Source: Methylobacterium organophilum
GTDB taxonomy: Bacteria; Pseudomonadota; Alphaproteobacteria; Rhizobiales; Beijerinckiaceae
Assembly (NCBI RefSeq): GCF_022179465.1
Contig: NZ_BPQV01000002.1
Span: 1 to 64,000, forward strand
DNA: 64,000 nt
Direction of reading: 5' to 3'
Shown: piece after piece, positions 1 to 10,405 of the stretch
How positions within the stretch are numbered: position 1 is the first letter of the stretch
Layout of the letters: the number at the start of each line of letters is the position of its first letter
Translations under genes and position numbers: made by a program
Notes under the pieces: model-generated
What the model saw: only the letters and a program-made list of their open reading frames with translations
Told to the model about the DNA's origin: nothing
Database searches by the model: none

Positions 1-139
1 AGAAGCCCGTCCAGGTGAAGACCGGAACCGGGGTGAAGACCGGCGGGGGAGCCGCACGGCGCGGCAGGTCGGCAGCGAAGGCAGAGCCTGCGAAAGCAAT
101 GCCGGCAAGGGCGGTCGCACCGCGAAGAATAGCTTTCAT
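1..139 (-). CDS. Outer-membrane beta-barrel protein, Omp25-like (N-terminus only)
   Basis: The first 46 residues read MKAILRGATALAGIAFAGSA..., a clear Sec signal peptide with a likely cut after AFA. A short Pro-rich linker follows, then FTWTGF, the usual opening of the first strand in alphaproteobacterial Omp25/RopB-type eight-stranded barrels. The gene reads leftward and is cut by the window edge, so its length and true family cannot be confirmed. The same signal-peptide/ADLP start recurs in the double-barrel gene at 44454, so the two are probably distant relatives. It should sit in the outer membrane. Confidence 0.75.
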   Translation of the reverse strand, partial: MKAILRGATALAGIAFAGSAFAADLPRRAAPPPVFTPVPVFTWTGF

Positions 140-468
140 CATCTGGTCCTCTGATCTGTGCGGTCGCGTCATTCCTGACGTCGTTCCCGCACGGTTCCCC
201 GTATCTATTGCAGCAGCCTGAGAGATGCTGTTGCGAACCGATCACGCCGACCGTCGCGAAAACGGCCCCTTTGTGGCGCTGACCGGAAACCCCTCAGCAG
301 CTTAACCGTAAAACGCCACCGAACGGTCAAGGTTCACTTGCTGTGGAGCTTTTTCTGCCTGGTTTCGTGGACAGATTGTCGCAGCTGATTGCCGCGAACG
401 CCGAAGCGGCCCGGACACTGAACAGGCCCGGGCGGCATGGCACTGTGCGGCAGCGCACGCGGTCGAAG
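140..468. other. Intergenic region, 329 bases
   Basis: No convincing gene lies here. It must carry the promoter of the leftward barrel gene and the 3' flank of pgeF. A small dyad (CAGCA at 211-215, TGCTG at 226-230) lies about 75 bases upstream of the barrel start and could be a regulator site, but nothing identifies a binding protein. Confidence 0.5.
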
Positions 469-1236
469 TCAGGGAGTCAGCGCAATCGCGGAAATCAGGC
501 GGCCATAGTCGCTCTCGGCCCGGTGCGTGGCGCGGCGATAGCTGTAGAAGCGCTCCGCATCCGCGTAGGTGCACAGACCGAGGGAAACCGCTTCTGCCAC
601 GCCCGCCTGCTGAAGCCGCGCCAGGATGAAGCCCGGGAGGTCGAACTGGGCATGGCCGGGGCGGCCGTTGACGAAGAAGCGCTCCGATCCCGGCGCTTCC
701 GCCCGGAAGCGCTCCACGAATTCCACACCCACTTCGTAGGAGGCCTGGGCGATCGTCGGCCCGAGCACCGCGACGATGCGCTCGCGCCGGGCGCCCAGCG
801 CCACCATGGCGGCGACCGTCCCTTCGATGACCCCGCCGAGGGCGCCTTTCCAGCCGGCATGGGCGGCGCCGACGACCCGGCCCTCTGGATCGGCGAAGAG
901 GATCGGGCCGCAATCGGCCGTGGCGATGCCGAGCACGATGCCGGGCACCCGGGACACTATGCCGTCGGCCTTCGGACGGCCGTCCAGGGGAAAGGGGGCC
1001 TCGACGGTCACCACGTCGGCGGAATGGACTTGGTAGAGACTGACGAGATTGGCTGCCGGAAGGCCAAGCTGCGTGCACATCCGGGCCCGGTTCTCGGCCA
1101 CCCGCTCCGGCGCGTCCCGGGAGCCGATGCCGCCGTTCAGTGAGGCGTAGAGCCCCTCCGAGACGCCGCCCTGCCGGGTGAAGAAGGCGTGCCGGATGGC
1201 GGAATGGGAAGAGAGCTCGGGCGCTTCGATGAACAT
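469..1236 (-). CDS. pgeF: Peptidoglycan editing factor PgeF / YfiH-type polyphenol oxidase family
   Basis: This 255-residue protein belongs to the YfiH (Cu-oxidase_4, laccase-domain) family. Members have been described as purine nucleoside phosphorylases/adenosine deaminases and as factors that keep wrong amino acids out of muropeptides. The three metal-binding positions are visible: H71 in QVHSAD, C109 in TADCG and H126 in HAGWKG. I chose the ATG at 1236 because homologues begin with a short stretch before the HAFFTRQGGVS motif; an upstream in-frame start would add 30 unrelated residues. It lies 43 bases downstream of midA and is probably the last gene of lgt-midA-pgeF. Confidence 0.9.
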   Translation of the reverse strand: MFIEAPELSSHSAIRHAFFTRQGGVSEGLYASLNGGIGSRDAPERVAENRARMCTQLGLPAANLVSLYQVHSADVVTVEAPFPLDGRPKADGIVSRVPGIVLGIATADCGPILFADPEGRVVGAAHAGWKGALGGVIEGTVAAMVALGARRERIVAVLGPTIAQASYEVGVEFVERFRAEAPGSERFFVNGRPGHAQFDLPGFILARLQQAGVAEAVSLGLCTYADAERFYSYRRATHRAESDYGRLISAIALTP

Positions 1237-1279
1237 GGGTCGGTCTTTCTCGTCGGTGGCGCCGGGCTTGCGGGACGAT

Positions 1280-2362
1280 TCAGGCGGCAGCGGGGAGGGC
1301 GGGCAGAGCGGCAAGCGCGGGACCACTCAGCGCGAGCACCTTGAACAGCGCCCCCATGCCCCGCCGGGACGGATCGGTCAGCCGGGCGACGGCGGCGTCG
1401 ATCGCCTCCGCCTGCGCAGGCGTCGCCTTCGCCTTGAGCCGGTCCGCCCGCAGGGGCAGGCCGAGGGCGAGGAGGAAGTCGCGTTGGTCGACGGGGCCGT
1501 GCACGAGAGCGCCTTCGGCCGTCGCCGCCTGGGTGAGGGCTGTGAAGTCGACGTGGGTGGTGAGGTCCGCCTCGCCTGGGGCCGCGAGAGGATCGGCAAA
1601 GCGATGGCCCGCGAGCGCCTGGAAGCTGTCTCCGAAGCCTGGACGCGTGTGGCCGTAGTCGATGACGAGGCCGGCTCCGCCCTGCCGCGCGAGGCGGCGG
1701 CCGAGGCGGCGGGCGAGGTCGAGCCCCGCCGCCGGCACCGTCATCAGGACGCCGGTCGGGCCCGCCCGGTCGAGCCCCGGTGTCGGCTCCGGGGCGAGGC
1801 CGAAGCGCAGGGCCGTGCCGTCCTCGGACAGCCCGATCCGGCGTTCGCACCAGCCGCGCGTCGTCCGCTCGAACTGGCGCACCGGCAGGGCATCGAAGAA
1901 CTCGTTGGCGAGCACGATCGCCGGGCCGTCCGGAACCGTCTCGACGGTGTCGTGCCAGGCGACGGGAAAGCCCGCGCCGTCCAGGCGCTGCCGCTGGGCC
2001 GCGCGCAGCACTGGGCTCGTCTCGACGAGATGGATCGAGAAGGCCGCCCCCGGCGCGGCGGCCCGCAGGGCCCGCAGGGCATCCGCCATCAGCGTGCCGC
2101 GCCCGGGGCCGAGCTCGACGAGGTGCAGCGGGCCGTCATGGCCCATGGCGGCCCGGGTGGCCGCGACCCAGACGCCGATCAGTTCGCCGAACATCTGGCT
2201 GATCTCGGGGGCGGTGACGAAGTCGCCGGCCCGGCCGAGGGGATCGCGGGTCCTGTAATAGCCGTGCTCCGGGTGCCCGAGGCACAGGGTCATGTAGCGG
2301 TCGAGCCCGATCGGGCCGCCGTCGCGGATCTCCTGCGCGATCAGCCGGAACAGCGGCGTCAA
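1280..2362 (-). CDS. SAM-dependent methyltransferase, MidA/NDUFAF7 family
   Basis: About 360 residues of the class I methyltransferase family whose mitochondrial member NDUFAF7/MidA methylates an arginine of a complex I subunit. Visible hallmarks are GDFVTAPEISQMFGE near residues 46-60, the SAM loop VELGPGRGTLM near 82-92, and ANEFFDALPVRQF near 152-164. The likely start is a TTG at 2362 that overlaps the lgt stop codon (TTGA), which implies translational coupling. The frame stays open far upstream, but that part is a shadow of lgt and the catalase-like gene. The substrate in bacteria is uncertain; a respiratory complex I role is inferred from the family. Confidence 0.85.
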   Translation of the reverse strand: MTPLFRLIAQEIRDGGPIGLDRYMTLCLGHPEHGYYRTRDPLGRAGDFVTAPEISQMFGELIGVWVAATRAAMGHDGPLHLVELGPGRGTLMADALRALRAAAPGAAFSIHLVETSPVLRAAQRQRLDGAGFPVAWHDTVETVPDGPAIVLANEFFDALPVRQFERTTRGWCERRIGLSEDGTALRFGLAPEPTPGLDRAGPTGVLMTVPAAGLDLARRLGRRLARQGGAGLVIDYGHTRPGFGDSFQALAGHRFADPLAAPGEADLTTHVDFTALTQAATAEGALVHGPVDQRDFLLALGLPLRADRLKAKATPAQAEAIDAAVARLTDPSRRGMGALFKVLALSGPALAALPALPAAA

Positions 2363-3249
2363 ATCTGCCCCGCCTCGGCCTGGACCTCGCCGCGGCTCGC
2401 CCGCGGCCGGGTCACGCCCCGGGCGGCGAGCACGATGTAGGTCAGCCCGACGATCGCCATCGGCACGCAGAGCAGCATGCCCATGGTGACGCCGCCCCCG
2501 AGGGGGCCGACATCGTGGCCGAACAGGAAGCCGAGCTGCTTGTCCGGCTCGCGGAAGAACTCGCAGAACGTGCGGGCGACGGCGTAGCCGAGCACGAAGA
2601 TGCCGCCGAGCAGGCCGGGCTTGCGGAAGCCGAAGCGGTTCACGGCGACCGCCATCACGATGAAGAGCAGGAAGCCCTCCGCCGCCGCCTCGAAGAGCTG
2701 GCTCGGATAGCGGGGGATGTCGCCACCGGTGGGGAAGACGATGGCGTAGGGGAAGTCCGGCGCCGCGCGGCCCCAGAGTTCCCCGTTCACGAAATTGGCG
2801 ATGCGGCCGAAGAACAGGCCGATCGGTACGACCACGGCGGCGATGTCGAGCATCGTGTAGCCGTTGAGCCCGCGGGAGCGCGCGAAGAGCAGGAGCGCCA
2901 GGATCGCCCCGAGGAAGCCGCCGTGGAAGGACATGCCGCCGTTGCGGATCGCCAGGATCTCGAGCGGGTCGTGGAGATAGAGCGGCAGGTTGTAGAACAG
3001 CACGTAGCCGATGCGGCCGCCCAGCACGACGCCGAGCGCCACCCAGACCACGAGATCGTCGATATCGGCGAGCGTCGGGCGCTTGACCACGCCCCAGAGC
3101 CGGTCCGCGGAGACGAGGCGGCGGGCATAGAACCAGCCGCCGATCAGCCCCGCGATGTAGGACAGGGCGTACCACTTGATCTCGATCGGGCCGAGGGAGA
3201 CCGCGACCGGGTCGATGGCCGGGAAGGGAATGGCGAGCAGCGGCGGCAT
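2359..3249 (-). CDS. lgt: Prolipoprotein diacylglyceryl transferase
   Basis: Lgt moves diacylglycerol from phosphatidylglycerol to the lipobox Cys of prolipoproteins, the first step of lipoprotein maturation in the inner membrane. The 296-residue protein has the expected multi-pass hydrophobic pattern, the SFHGG motif near 107-111, and the family signature GRIANFVNGELWG at about 148-160. The ATG at 3249 (MPPLLAIPFPAIDP) matches the family start better than the upstream in-frame codon at 3309. Its stop overlaps the start of the methyltransferase gene, so lgt heads a lgt-midA-pgeF operon, an arrangement common in alphaproteobacteria. Confidence 0.96.
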   Translation of the reverse strand: MPPLLAIPFPAIDPVAVSLGPIEIKWYALSYIAGLIGGWFYARRLVSADRLWGVVKRPTLADIDDLVVWVALGVVLGGRIGYVLFYNLPLYLHDPLEILAIRNGGMSFHGGFLGAILALLLFARSRGLNGYTMLDIAAVVVPIGLFFGRIANFVNGELWGRAAPDFPYAIVFPTGGDIPRYPSQLFEAAAEGFLLFIVMAVAVNRFGFRKPGLLGGIFVLGYAVARTFCEFFREPDKQLGFLFGHDVGPLGGGVTMGMLLCVPMAIVGLTYIVLAARGVTRPRASRGEVQAEAGQI

Positions 3250-3348
3250 CGGTCGTCGGCCTTGCGTGACGGGCGCCGGGGATTGCACCCGGCGCCGGGG
3301 GAGCGTCAACCCGGGCCGCCCCTCCCGCGCGGCCCGCGCTTCGGCGGC

Positions 3349-4335
3349 TTACTGGGCGCGCTTGCCGAAGGAGACAGCATAGGACTGCACCCGCGTGTCG
3401 ATCAGCGGATCGTCCGAGACCTCGATCCCGTCGGCGAGCGCGTTCGGCATGAACAGCAGCGCCTTCTCCGCCTGGGCGCTGTCCGCCACGGGCTTCGTCA
3501 GCGTCAGGGTGCCGAGCTCGACGGTCTTGCGGTCCTCGGGCCAGGGCTTGGTCGCGTCGTTCGTGGCATCGCCGGCCTGCGCGAGCTGGGCGAGGACGCG
3601 GTAGCTCACGGGCTCCTTGCCGATCCGCTCGACGATCTCGCGCATCAGGAAGTCCGGCGCCTGCTTGGCGGCCTCGTCCTTGGACAGCGATTCCTCGCCG
3701 GCTACGGGCACGAAGCGGTAGCGGAAGGCCTGGCGCTTGCCGGTGGCGTCGACGAAGACGAAGGCGTTGACGCCGTTGAAGGTCTGGCGGGCCAGGCTCG
3801 ACGGCGTGCCGGCTGTGCCGCCCGCGGTGCCCGCCGCGGGATGCGCCTTCACGAAGGTTTCGATCGGGGTCGGATGCGGCACGTCGGGGCCGCTCTCGGA
3901 GACGGCCTTCAGGAGATCGCGGAACTCCTCGCCGGTGCGCACGGGGAAGTATTTCAGGGCGTTGACCACCACGTCCATCTCGCCGCCCTCGGCGAGCTTG
4001 AACTTGATCGCCATGCCGTGGGGATTGGCGTTGGCCGCGCCGTCCGGGATCGCCGGCAGGCCGGTGGCGTCCGAGAAGCGGACGGTGACGGGCACGGCCG
4101 GCCCCTTGAACACGGAGGCCTTGCTCAGGCCCGCGGCCTCGGGGGCGGGGGTGAACGTCCCCTCGACCACGACGCCCTTGGCATGATTGGCCCGCAGGCC
4201 GGCATGCTGGCCCCAGAGCTTGTTCATGATCCCGACGATCTGCTCCGCCGTCGAGGCGTCCTGCGCCATCGCCGGGCCGGCGAGGGCGACGGTCGCGGCC
4301 AGGGTGAGGGCACGGGCGAAACGAATCGACGTCAT
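3349..4335 (-). CDS. Periplasmic catalase-family peroxidase (SrpA-like)
   Basis: A 328-residue heme protein with a signal peptide (MTSIRFARALTLAATVALAG, cut after AMAQ), so probably periplasmic. It has the minimal catalase-fold features of the SrpA group: the distal His in NHAKGVVVEGTF (H51), VRFSDATG near 85-92, NPHGMAIKF near 104-112, and a C-terminal RVQSYAVSF segment that should supply the axial Tyr (Y319). It is much shorter than the true catalase at 12618, as expected for this group, which usually shows peroxidase rather than strong catalase activity. The start at 4335 was chosen because the signal peptide begins there. Confidence 0.88.
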   Translation of the reverse strand: MTSIRFARALTLAATVALAGPAMAQDASTAEQIVGIMNKLWGQHAGLRANHAKGVVVEGTFTPAPEAAGLSKASVFKGPAVPVTVRFSDATGLPAIPDGAANANPHGMAIKFKLAEGGEMDVVVNALKYFPVRTGEEFRDLLKAVSESGPDVPHPTPIETFVKAHPAAGTAGGTAGTPSSLARQTFNGVNAFVFVDATGKRQAFRYRFVPVAGEESLSKDEAAKQAPDFLMREIVERIGKEPVSYRVLAQLAQAGDATNDATKPWPEDRKTVELGTLTLTKPVADSAQAEKALLFMPNALADGIEVSDDPLIDTRVQSYAVSFGKRAQ

Positions 4336-4454
4336 GGGCGCAGGATCCACGTTGGCGCCTTCGGACCGGGCGCATCGGGCGGCCCCGCTTCTCGCAGATT
4401 TCGGTCTCATTCCAAAGAAGGGACCGCATCCTTCGCCGCCGCGGCGGCGCGACG

Positions 4455-5705
4455 TCACGCCGCTTGCCCGGCCTTGGCCAGACGCCGGGGCGAGAGCGCG
4501 GCTTCCACCGGTCGCGGCAGCGCCGGGGGAGAGGCCTCGCGCCCCCTGCCGTCCAGCATCTCGCCCCAGGCCGTTCCCGGGCGCAGGGCGAAGGCCGCCA
4601 CGCCCATCGGGGTGAGGCGAAGCCGCAGCAGGCGACGCGCCGAGAGCGGCGACAAGGTCCGCGTCAGCTCGTAGGCCTCCGCGATCGCGGAGCGTGCCGC
4701 CTCGGGCCCGTGCCCGAAGAGCAGCAGCGATTTCACCGTCGCCCAGGGATAGCCGCAGCCGTGCAGGATCAGGGCGATCGAACGGCCGTCCACCTCGTCG
4801 TAGGCCGCCACGACGACGTCGACCGGGAGGGTGGCCTGGCAGGCGACTGCCGCAAGGGCGTCCTCGATCCGCTTCACGCTGAGCCAGCGGTTGATCATTC
4901 CGGGGCTCACCGGCGCTTTGTCGAACCGCTCGGCGATGAAGGCTTGGGAGGCCCGGAAGCGGTCGAGGCGTCCGGAGGCGGCCGTGGCCGGCTTGGCCTT
5001 CGCCCAGGTCAGCAGGGCCGTGATCTGCCGGGCGGGCAGACGATTGGTGGCGAGCGCCGCCTGCGCGCGCCGTTCCGCCAGGGCCGCGAGGGCGCCGTGA
5101 TAGCCTTCGGGCAGGTCTCGTCGTCGGGTCAGGGCGAGGGCGACGGCCTCGCTCTCGCCCGCGTGGCGGAGAAACGCGCCGAAGCCGGCCGGAGAGATGG
5201 CGGCATCACGATTGCCCGCGAGGACCGTCGCGACGCCGGCACTGCCATGCTCGAGCAGCAGGTCGCTCAAGGCCGTATCGACGGGAATGCGCTCTGCGAG
5301 GGCGCGGCGATGGTCGTCGCTGCAGGAGACGGCAACCTGGCAGAGGACGTCCTCGGTCAGGCTTCTGCAGCGCCTGAGGAGGGGCTCGGATACCGCCCCG
5401 TCCACGTCCTGGGCGAGTCTGGCCGAGGTGCGCGGTGGGCCGCGCCGGAGGGGAGCGAGGCCCTCGGCGAAGGCCGTGCGTGCGGCGGTGTCGACCTCGG
5501 AGAGCAGATTGTTGAGCAGGTTGTCGTAGGCGGCCTTGCTTTCTGGCGGCAGACAGGACCAGCGCTTCACCAGGAGATCGACGGACCGCAGCACGAGCGC
5601 CGACTGAACCGATGGATCGCGGCAGGCGAGGGCCGCTTCGATTTCGCTGATGAGGGCCTCGAACCGACGGCTCGTGTAGGGATGTCCCCCGCCCGGTGGC
5701 ATCAT
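4455..5705 (-). CDS. DUF2336 domain protein
   Basis: A 416-residue soluble protein of the DUF2336 family found in Hyphomicrobiales. The diagnostic stretch is RSLTEDVLCQVAVSCSDDHRRALAERI followed by VATVLAGNRDAAIS, around residues 113-172. The rest is helical and Ala/Arg-rich, with no membrane span or catalytic motif I recognise. Its start codon overlaps the stop of the tandem-receiver gene as ATGA, so the two are translationally coupled and probably work together. DUF2336 proteins often sit beside signalling genes; a role as output or partner of the receiver is inference. Confidence 0.8.
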   Translation of the reverse strand: MMPPGGGHPYTSRRFEALISEIEAALACRDPSVQSALVLRSVDLLVKRWSCLPPESKAAYDNLLNNLLSEVDTAARTAFAEGLAPLRRGPPRTSARLAQDVDGAVSEPLLRRCRSLTEDVLCQVAVSCSDDHRRALAERIPVDTALSDLLLEHGSAGVATVLAGNRDAAISPAGFGAFLRHAGESEAVALALTRRRDLPEGYHGALAALAERRAQAALATNRLPARQITALLTWAKAKPATAASGRLDRFRASQAFIAERFDKAPVSPGMINRWLSVKRIEDALAAVACQATLPVDVVVAAYDEVDGRSIALILHGCGYPWATVKSLLLFGHGPEAARSAIAEAYELTRTLSPLSARRLLRLRLTPMGVAAFALRPGTAWGEMLDGRGREASPPALPRPVEAALSPRRLAKAGQAA

Positions 5706-6631
5706 CGAGGATGCCTTTTGAGCCCGGCGGTGTTCGCGCTCCCGCTCTCGAGGACGCGCCGCTCCTCCGCGTGGAGCGCGTTGATCAGGTAGGGGCGCCA
5801 GAGACCGAAGGCTTCGTGGAGCATCTTATCGATTTCCGCGAAGCCGAAGGGCTTCTGCAGGAAGCCGGAGATGCCGAAGGTCGAGAATTGTCGGGTGAGG
5901 CCGGGGTCGATCGTGCGTCCCGACAGGATGATCTTGGCCTCTGGATGTCGGTCGTTGAGGCGGCAGGCGACTTCCAGAGCGGGAAAGTCGGGCAGATTCG
6001 TTTCCACGAAGGCGAGGTCGATCGTCGTGCTTTCGATCATGCGCAGGGCTTCGCGTCCGCCAGTCACCTCGCAGATCTCGAAGCGGAAGCGGCTGTCCGT
6101 CAGCAGCCGGCCGATGAGCGCCCGGGTCTCGCGGCCCGGATCGGCGACCAGCAGCGACAGCTTGCGGCGAAGCACCCGGCTCGCCTCCACGACGCGGCCG
6201 ACATGGGACGCCCGGAGAGGCTTCAGCACGACGTCGTAGGCACCGATGCGTTTGGCGACGAAGGGCCATTGCGGCGACAGCAGATCGGTGACGAGAACGA
6301 TCAGACAGTTCCCGCCCTGCGCCTCGCTCCAGGTGACGAGGTTCAGCCCGTCCATCCGGGGCAGGATCGAGTCGATGAACAGGATGTCGATCCCGCCGCC
6401 GGCCAGAACCGTCTCCAGGGCGCGCCCGTCGGCGATCTCGGTGACCTGGGCGTCGGGCGCCGCGGCGATGGCGGCTTCGCTGACGGCCAGCCGGACTTCC
6501 TCGTCGGCGTCGGCGATCACGATCTTCAGACTGGACGGCAAAACGGTGCGGCTCCTGGCGGCGGCGATCGACGACCCGCGCCCCGGGTAGGGTCTCTGGC
6601 TTCGCAAGGGTGGACGTGAAGACTTGAACAT
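5702..6631 (-). CDS. Tandem receiver-domain response regulator, second phospho-acceptor replaced by Glu
   Basis: This 309-residue protein is two CheY-like receiver domains with no DNA-binding output. REC1 (about 36-150) has acidic D41/D43, acceptor D87 in FIDSILPRMDG, T115 and K137. REC2 (about 158-275) keeps D164, S237 and K260 (QKPFGFAEID), but the acceptor position in AFVETNLPDF is Glu (E210). A Glu there often mimics the phosphorylated state, so REC2 may be locked or may only bind partners. The ATG at 6631 is the most economical start; a GTG at 6667 is in frame. It is coupled to the DUF2336 gene by an ATGA overlap. Confidence 0.82.
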   Translation of the reverse strand: MFKSSRPPLRSQRPYPGRGSSIAAARSRTVLPSSLKIVIADADEEVRLAVSEAAIAAAPDAQVTEIADGRALETVLAGGGIDILFIDSILPRMDGLNLVTWSEAQGGNCLIVLVTDLLSPQWPFVAKRIGAYDVVLKPLRASHVGRVVEASRVLRRKLSLLVADPGRETRALIGRLLTDSRFRFEICEVTGGREALRMIESTTIDLAFVETNLPDFPALEVACRLNDRHPEAKIILSGRTIDPGLTRQFSTFGISGFLQKPFGFAEIDKMLHEAFGLWRPYLINALHAEERRVLESGSANTAGLKRHPR

Positions 6632-6887
6632 TTGGTTTGCGCCGCCCGACAGCAAAACGAGGCGCACAGCGTTTTCTGGCCTATCTCAATATTCGTTCGG
6701 TTTTCCCGACCTGATTGCATGTGCTGTGGTCGATCCATTTGTGGGTGTCGCCTCCGGCGGCAGGCTGCGAAATCCTGCCGCCGGGACCGGAGCTCGGAGG
6801 ACCGCGTGCCGCGCATCGCGGCGGGGTCGGCTTTTCGACCGGGAGCGCTAGAGTTCGGGGACGACGTCAGGGTCGGAGGGAGCTGGC

Positions 6888-7565
6888 TTGCTCGGCAATA
6901 CGGAGATGGTCGCGCGCCTGATGCTCGCGGCGGCGATGGGCAGCGTCATCGGGTTCGAGCGTGAGCGCCTGCTCTGGGCGGCAGGCCTGCGCACGCACAT
7001 GCTGGTCTGCGTCGGCGCCTGCCTGATCATGCTCGTCTCCGCCTTCGGCTTCGACAGCGTGCTCGGGCAGAAGAACGTCGTGCTCGATCCCTCCCGCGTG
7101 GCGGCGCAGGTCGTCTCGGGCATCGGCTTCCTCGGGGCGGGCACGATCCTGCTGCGCGGGGAGGTGGTGAAGGGGCTCACCACCGCCGCGAGCCTCTGGG
7201 CGGTGGCGGCGATCGGGCTCGCCGTGGGGGGCGGGCTCTACGTGCCGGCCGTCGCCACGACGGTGCTGGTCGTGGCGATCCTGGCGGGCGTCAAGCCGAT
7301 CGAGGAGCGCTGGCGCGACCGGATGCAGACGCGGGAGCTGCAGGTCGCCGCCAAGCGCGGGGCGCTCACCCTCGACACGCTGCACGCGATCACCGGCGAG
7401 CGGGCGGCCCGCATCCGCCAGTTCGTGGTGCGCCCCGGGGAGGATCCGGAGATCGAGGAGGTCACGATCGCCTTCAGTCGTCTCTCGCGGGCCGGCATCG
7501 CCCTGATCGCCCGGCGCCTGCGCGAGCATCCGGCGGTGGTCCGGGTGGAGGAGGCGGGCGGCTGA
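6888..7565 (+). CDS. mgtC: MgtC/SapB family inner-membrane protein
   Basis: A 225-residue protein with the conserved MgtC core: GSVIGFERERL, LRTHMLVCVGACLIML and SGIGFLGAGTILLRG with following hydrophobic helices to about residue 125, then a soluble ACT-like tail to 225. MgtC proteins help cells cope with low Mg2+ and acid and can modulate the F-type ATPase. Translation probably starts at a TTG preceded by a GGAGGGAG ribosome-binding sequence, which is why I prefer it to the internal ATG. It converges with ilvA, only 4 bases away. No Mg-sensing leader is apparent in the 220 bases upstream. Confidence 0.88.
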   Translation: MLGNTEMVARLMLAAAMGSVIGFERERLLWAAGLRTHMLVCVGACLIMLVSAFGFDSVLGQKNVVLDPSRVAAQVVSGIGFLGAGTILLRGEVVKGLTTAASLWAVAAIGLAVGGGLYVPAVATTVLVVAILAGVKPIEERWRDRMQTRELQVAAKRGALTLDTLHAITGERAARIRQFVVRPGEDPEIEEVTIAFSRLSRAGIALIARRLREHPAVVRVEEAGG

Positions 7566-7569
7566 GCCC

Positions 7570-9102
<1,533 letters not shown>

Positions 9103-9214
9103 GGGGGCGTCTATCGGCTTCGCGGGCCGCCGGGGCGGCCGCGGCGAGGCGGCCGGACCGGCGCGAGCCCCGCATTTACCCCCTCCGCGGATCAGATGCG
9201 AGGGCCGCGCCGCC

Positions 9215-9799
9215 TCAGAGCGTGATGGCCTCCGTCACCCGGGCCGGGTCGAGGGGCGTCAGGAAGGCCGCGCCGACGCCCTCGGCGAAGCAGCGCACCA
9301 CCGTGGCCTCGGTCGTGCCGATCCGGATTCGGCTCCCCACCTCCACGGCCTCGTCGAGATGCAGGGCTGCACCCGTGGCCGAGACGTTGAGCAGGCGGCC
9401 GCTGACGACGAGGCCGGATTCGAGCCGGATCTGCGTTTCCGTCTGACGGGGAACGACGCGCCAGGCTGCGCGGGTGCGCTCTTCCGGCGGGTGCTGCTGC
9501 CGGGACAGCTCCAGGAGATCCTGGGCGATCACCGCGCTGCGGTTGCGTCCTGCCGCGATGCGGACGGTGAAGGAATGCGGCCCGGTGGCTACGATCCGGC
9601 TCTCGAGCACGCCGATATGGCGGATGCTGCAGGTCAGGGTCTCGTCGACGGTCGGCACGGTCGCCGAGCGGAACCGGATGCCGTCGCGGGACACGTCGTC
9701 GGTGACCGCGTAGAAATCCGCGCGCTGACGATTCCAGCACATGGCTGGCAAAATAATTCTATATCGGACCGAGGGCGGGTTGGCGGACATCGGACCCAT
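9215..9799 (-). CDS. Tandem PilZ-like domain protein
   Basis: A 194-residue protein with two PilZ-like halves. The first has RADFYAVTDDVSRDGIRF with the D-x-S-x-x-G element at 35-40. The second has RVVPRQTETQIRL followed by NVSATGAAL with N-x-S-x-x-G at 138-143. PilZ domains bind c-di-GMP through an RxxxR plus (D/N)xSxxG pair. Both pairs are only loosely matched here, so one or both halves may not bind the nucleotide. There is no signal or membrane segment. ATGs at 9799 and 9790 are equally plausible. The 261 bases upstream to dgkA hold no gene. Confidence 0.75.
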   Translation of the reverse strand: MGPMSANPPSVRYRIILPAMCWNRQRADFYAVTDDVSRDGIRFRSATVPTVDETLTCSIRHIGVLESRIVATGPHSFTVRIAAGRNRSAVIAQDLLELSRQQHPPEERTRAAWRVVPRQTETQIRLESGLVVSGRLLNVSATGAALHLDEAVEVGSRIRIGTTEATVVRCFAEGVGAAFLTPLDPARVTEAITL

Positions 9800-10060
9800 G
9801 GTTCTGAAGCCACGGGTTATGGCGAGGTGGCTCTTTCGATGATCTCGCTGCGATGAATAAAATTGCTGAATTCACCGCTCGCGAGAATATGATGTCGATG
9901 GTTCGCGCGATGATTGTCTTTCGATGCGAGGGCTATGTGCCGGGAGCATCGGGGATTTTCGAAACGAACGCGCCGCGGAGCCCGATCGCGCGATCCGCCC
10001 GCATGACTGCCCTGCGGAAGGCGGGGGGATCCGTCGCCTTCGTCGAGACGTGCGGCCGCT

Positions 10061-10405
10061 TCAGAACCGATCGATCACGGCCGCGAGCCAGATCAGGGCG
10101 GCGAGGGCCTGGCTCGCGAAGGCCCCGGCCGAGGCGAGATCCTTGACGATGCCGATCCGGTCGTGGCGCCCCGGATGCAGGTGGTCGCAGAGCTTCTCGA
10201 TCGCCGTGTTGAGGAACTCCGCGCAGAGCATCAGGAGCAGGCCCGCGAGCAGCGCGACCCGCACCCACAGCGTCTGGCCGAGCAGCAGCGCCGCGGGCAG
10301 GCCGAGGACGAGCAGCAGCAATTCCAGGCGGATCGCTCGCTCGGTGCGGGCTCCGTGGACGAGGCCGCGCCAGGAATTGAGGAAGGCGAGATAGAGCGCC
10401 TTCAC
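10061..10405 (-). CDS. dgkA: Diacylglycerol kinase (DgkA family)
   Basis: A 114-residue integral-membrane enzyme that phosphorylates diacylglycerol (or undecaprenol in some members) at the inner membrane. Three hydrophobic helices are visible, and the family signature appears as AEFLNTAIEKLCD. The start is a GTG at 10405 that overlaps the stop of the upstream abrB-type gene (GTGA), so translation is coupled. Reading further upstream in this frame only gives a shadow of abrB. It recycles diacylglycerol from lipid and glucan turnover in known homologues. Confidence 0.92.
   Translation of the reverse strand: MKALYLAFLNSWRGLVHGARTERAIRLELLLLVLGLPAALLLGQTLWVRVALLAGLLLMLCAEFLNTAIEKLCDHLHPGRHDRIGIVKDLASAGAFASQALAALIWLAAVIDRF

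Noticed and set aside
2515-4674. A 719-codon plus-strand open frame opposite lgt and the catalase-like gene
   Set aside because: No recognisable domain; the real genes on the minus strand have signature motifs and a signal peptide.
5702-6631. Second receiver domain as a pseudogene
   Set aside because: The frame is intact and the other conserved residues remain; only the acceptor is changed, which argues for altered function rather than decay.
9853-10394. Short plus-strand frames between the PilZ gene and dgkA
   Set aside because: Arg-rich translations without motifs; they run into the antisense of dgkA.
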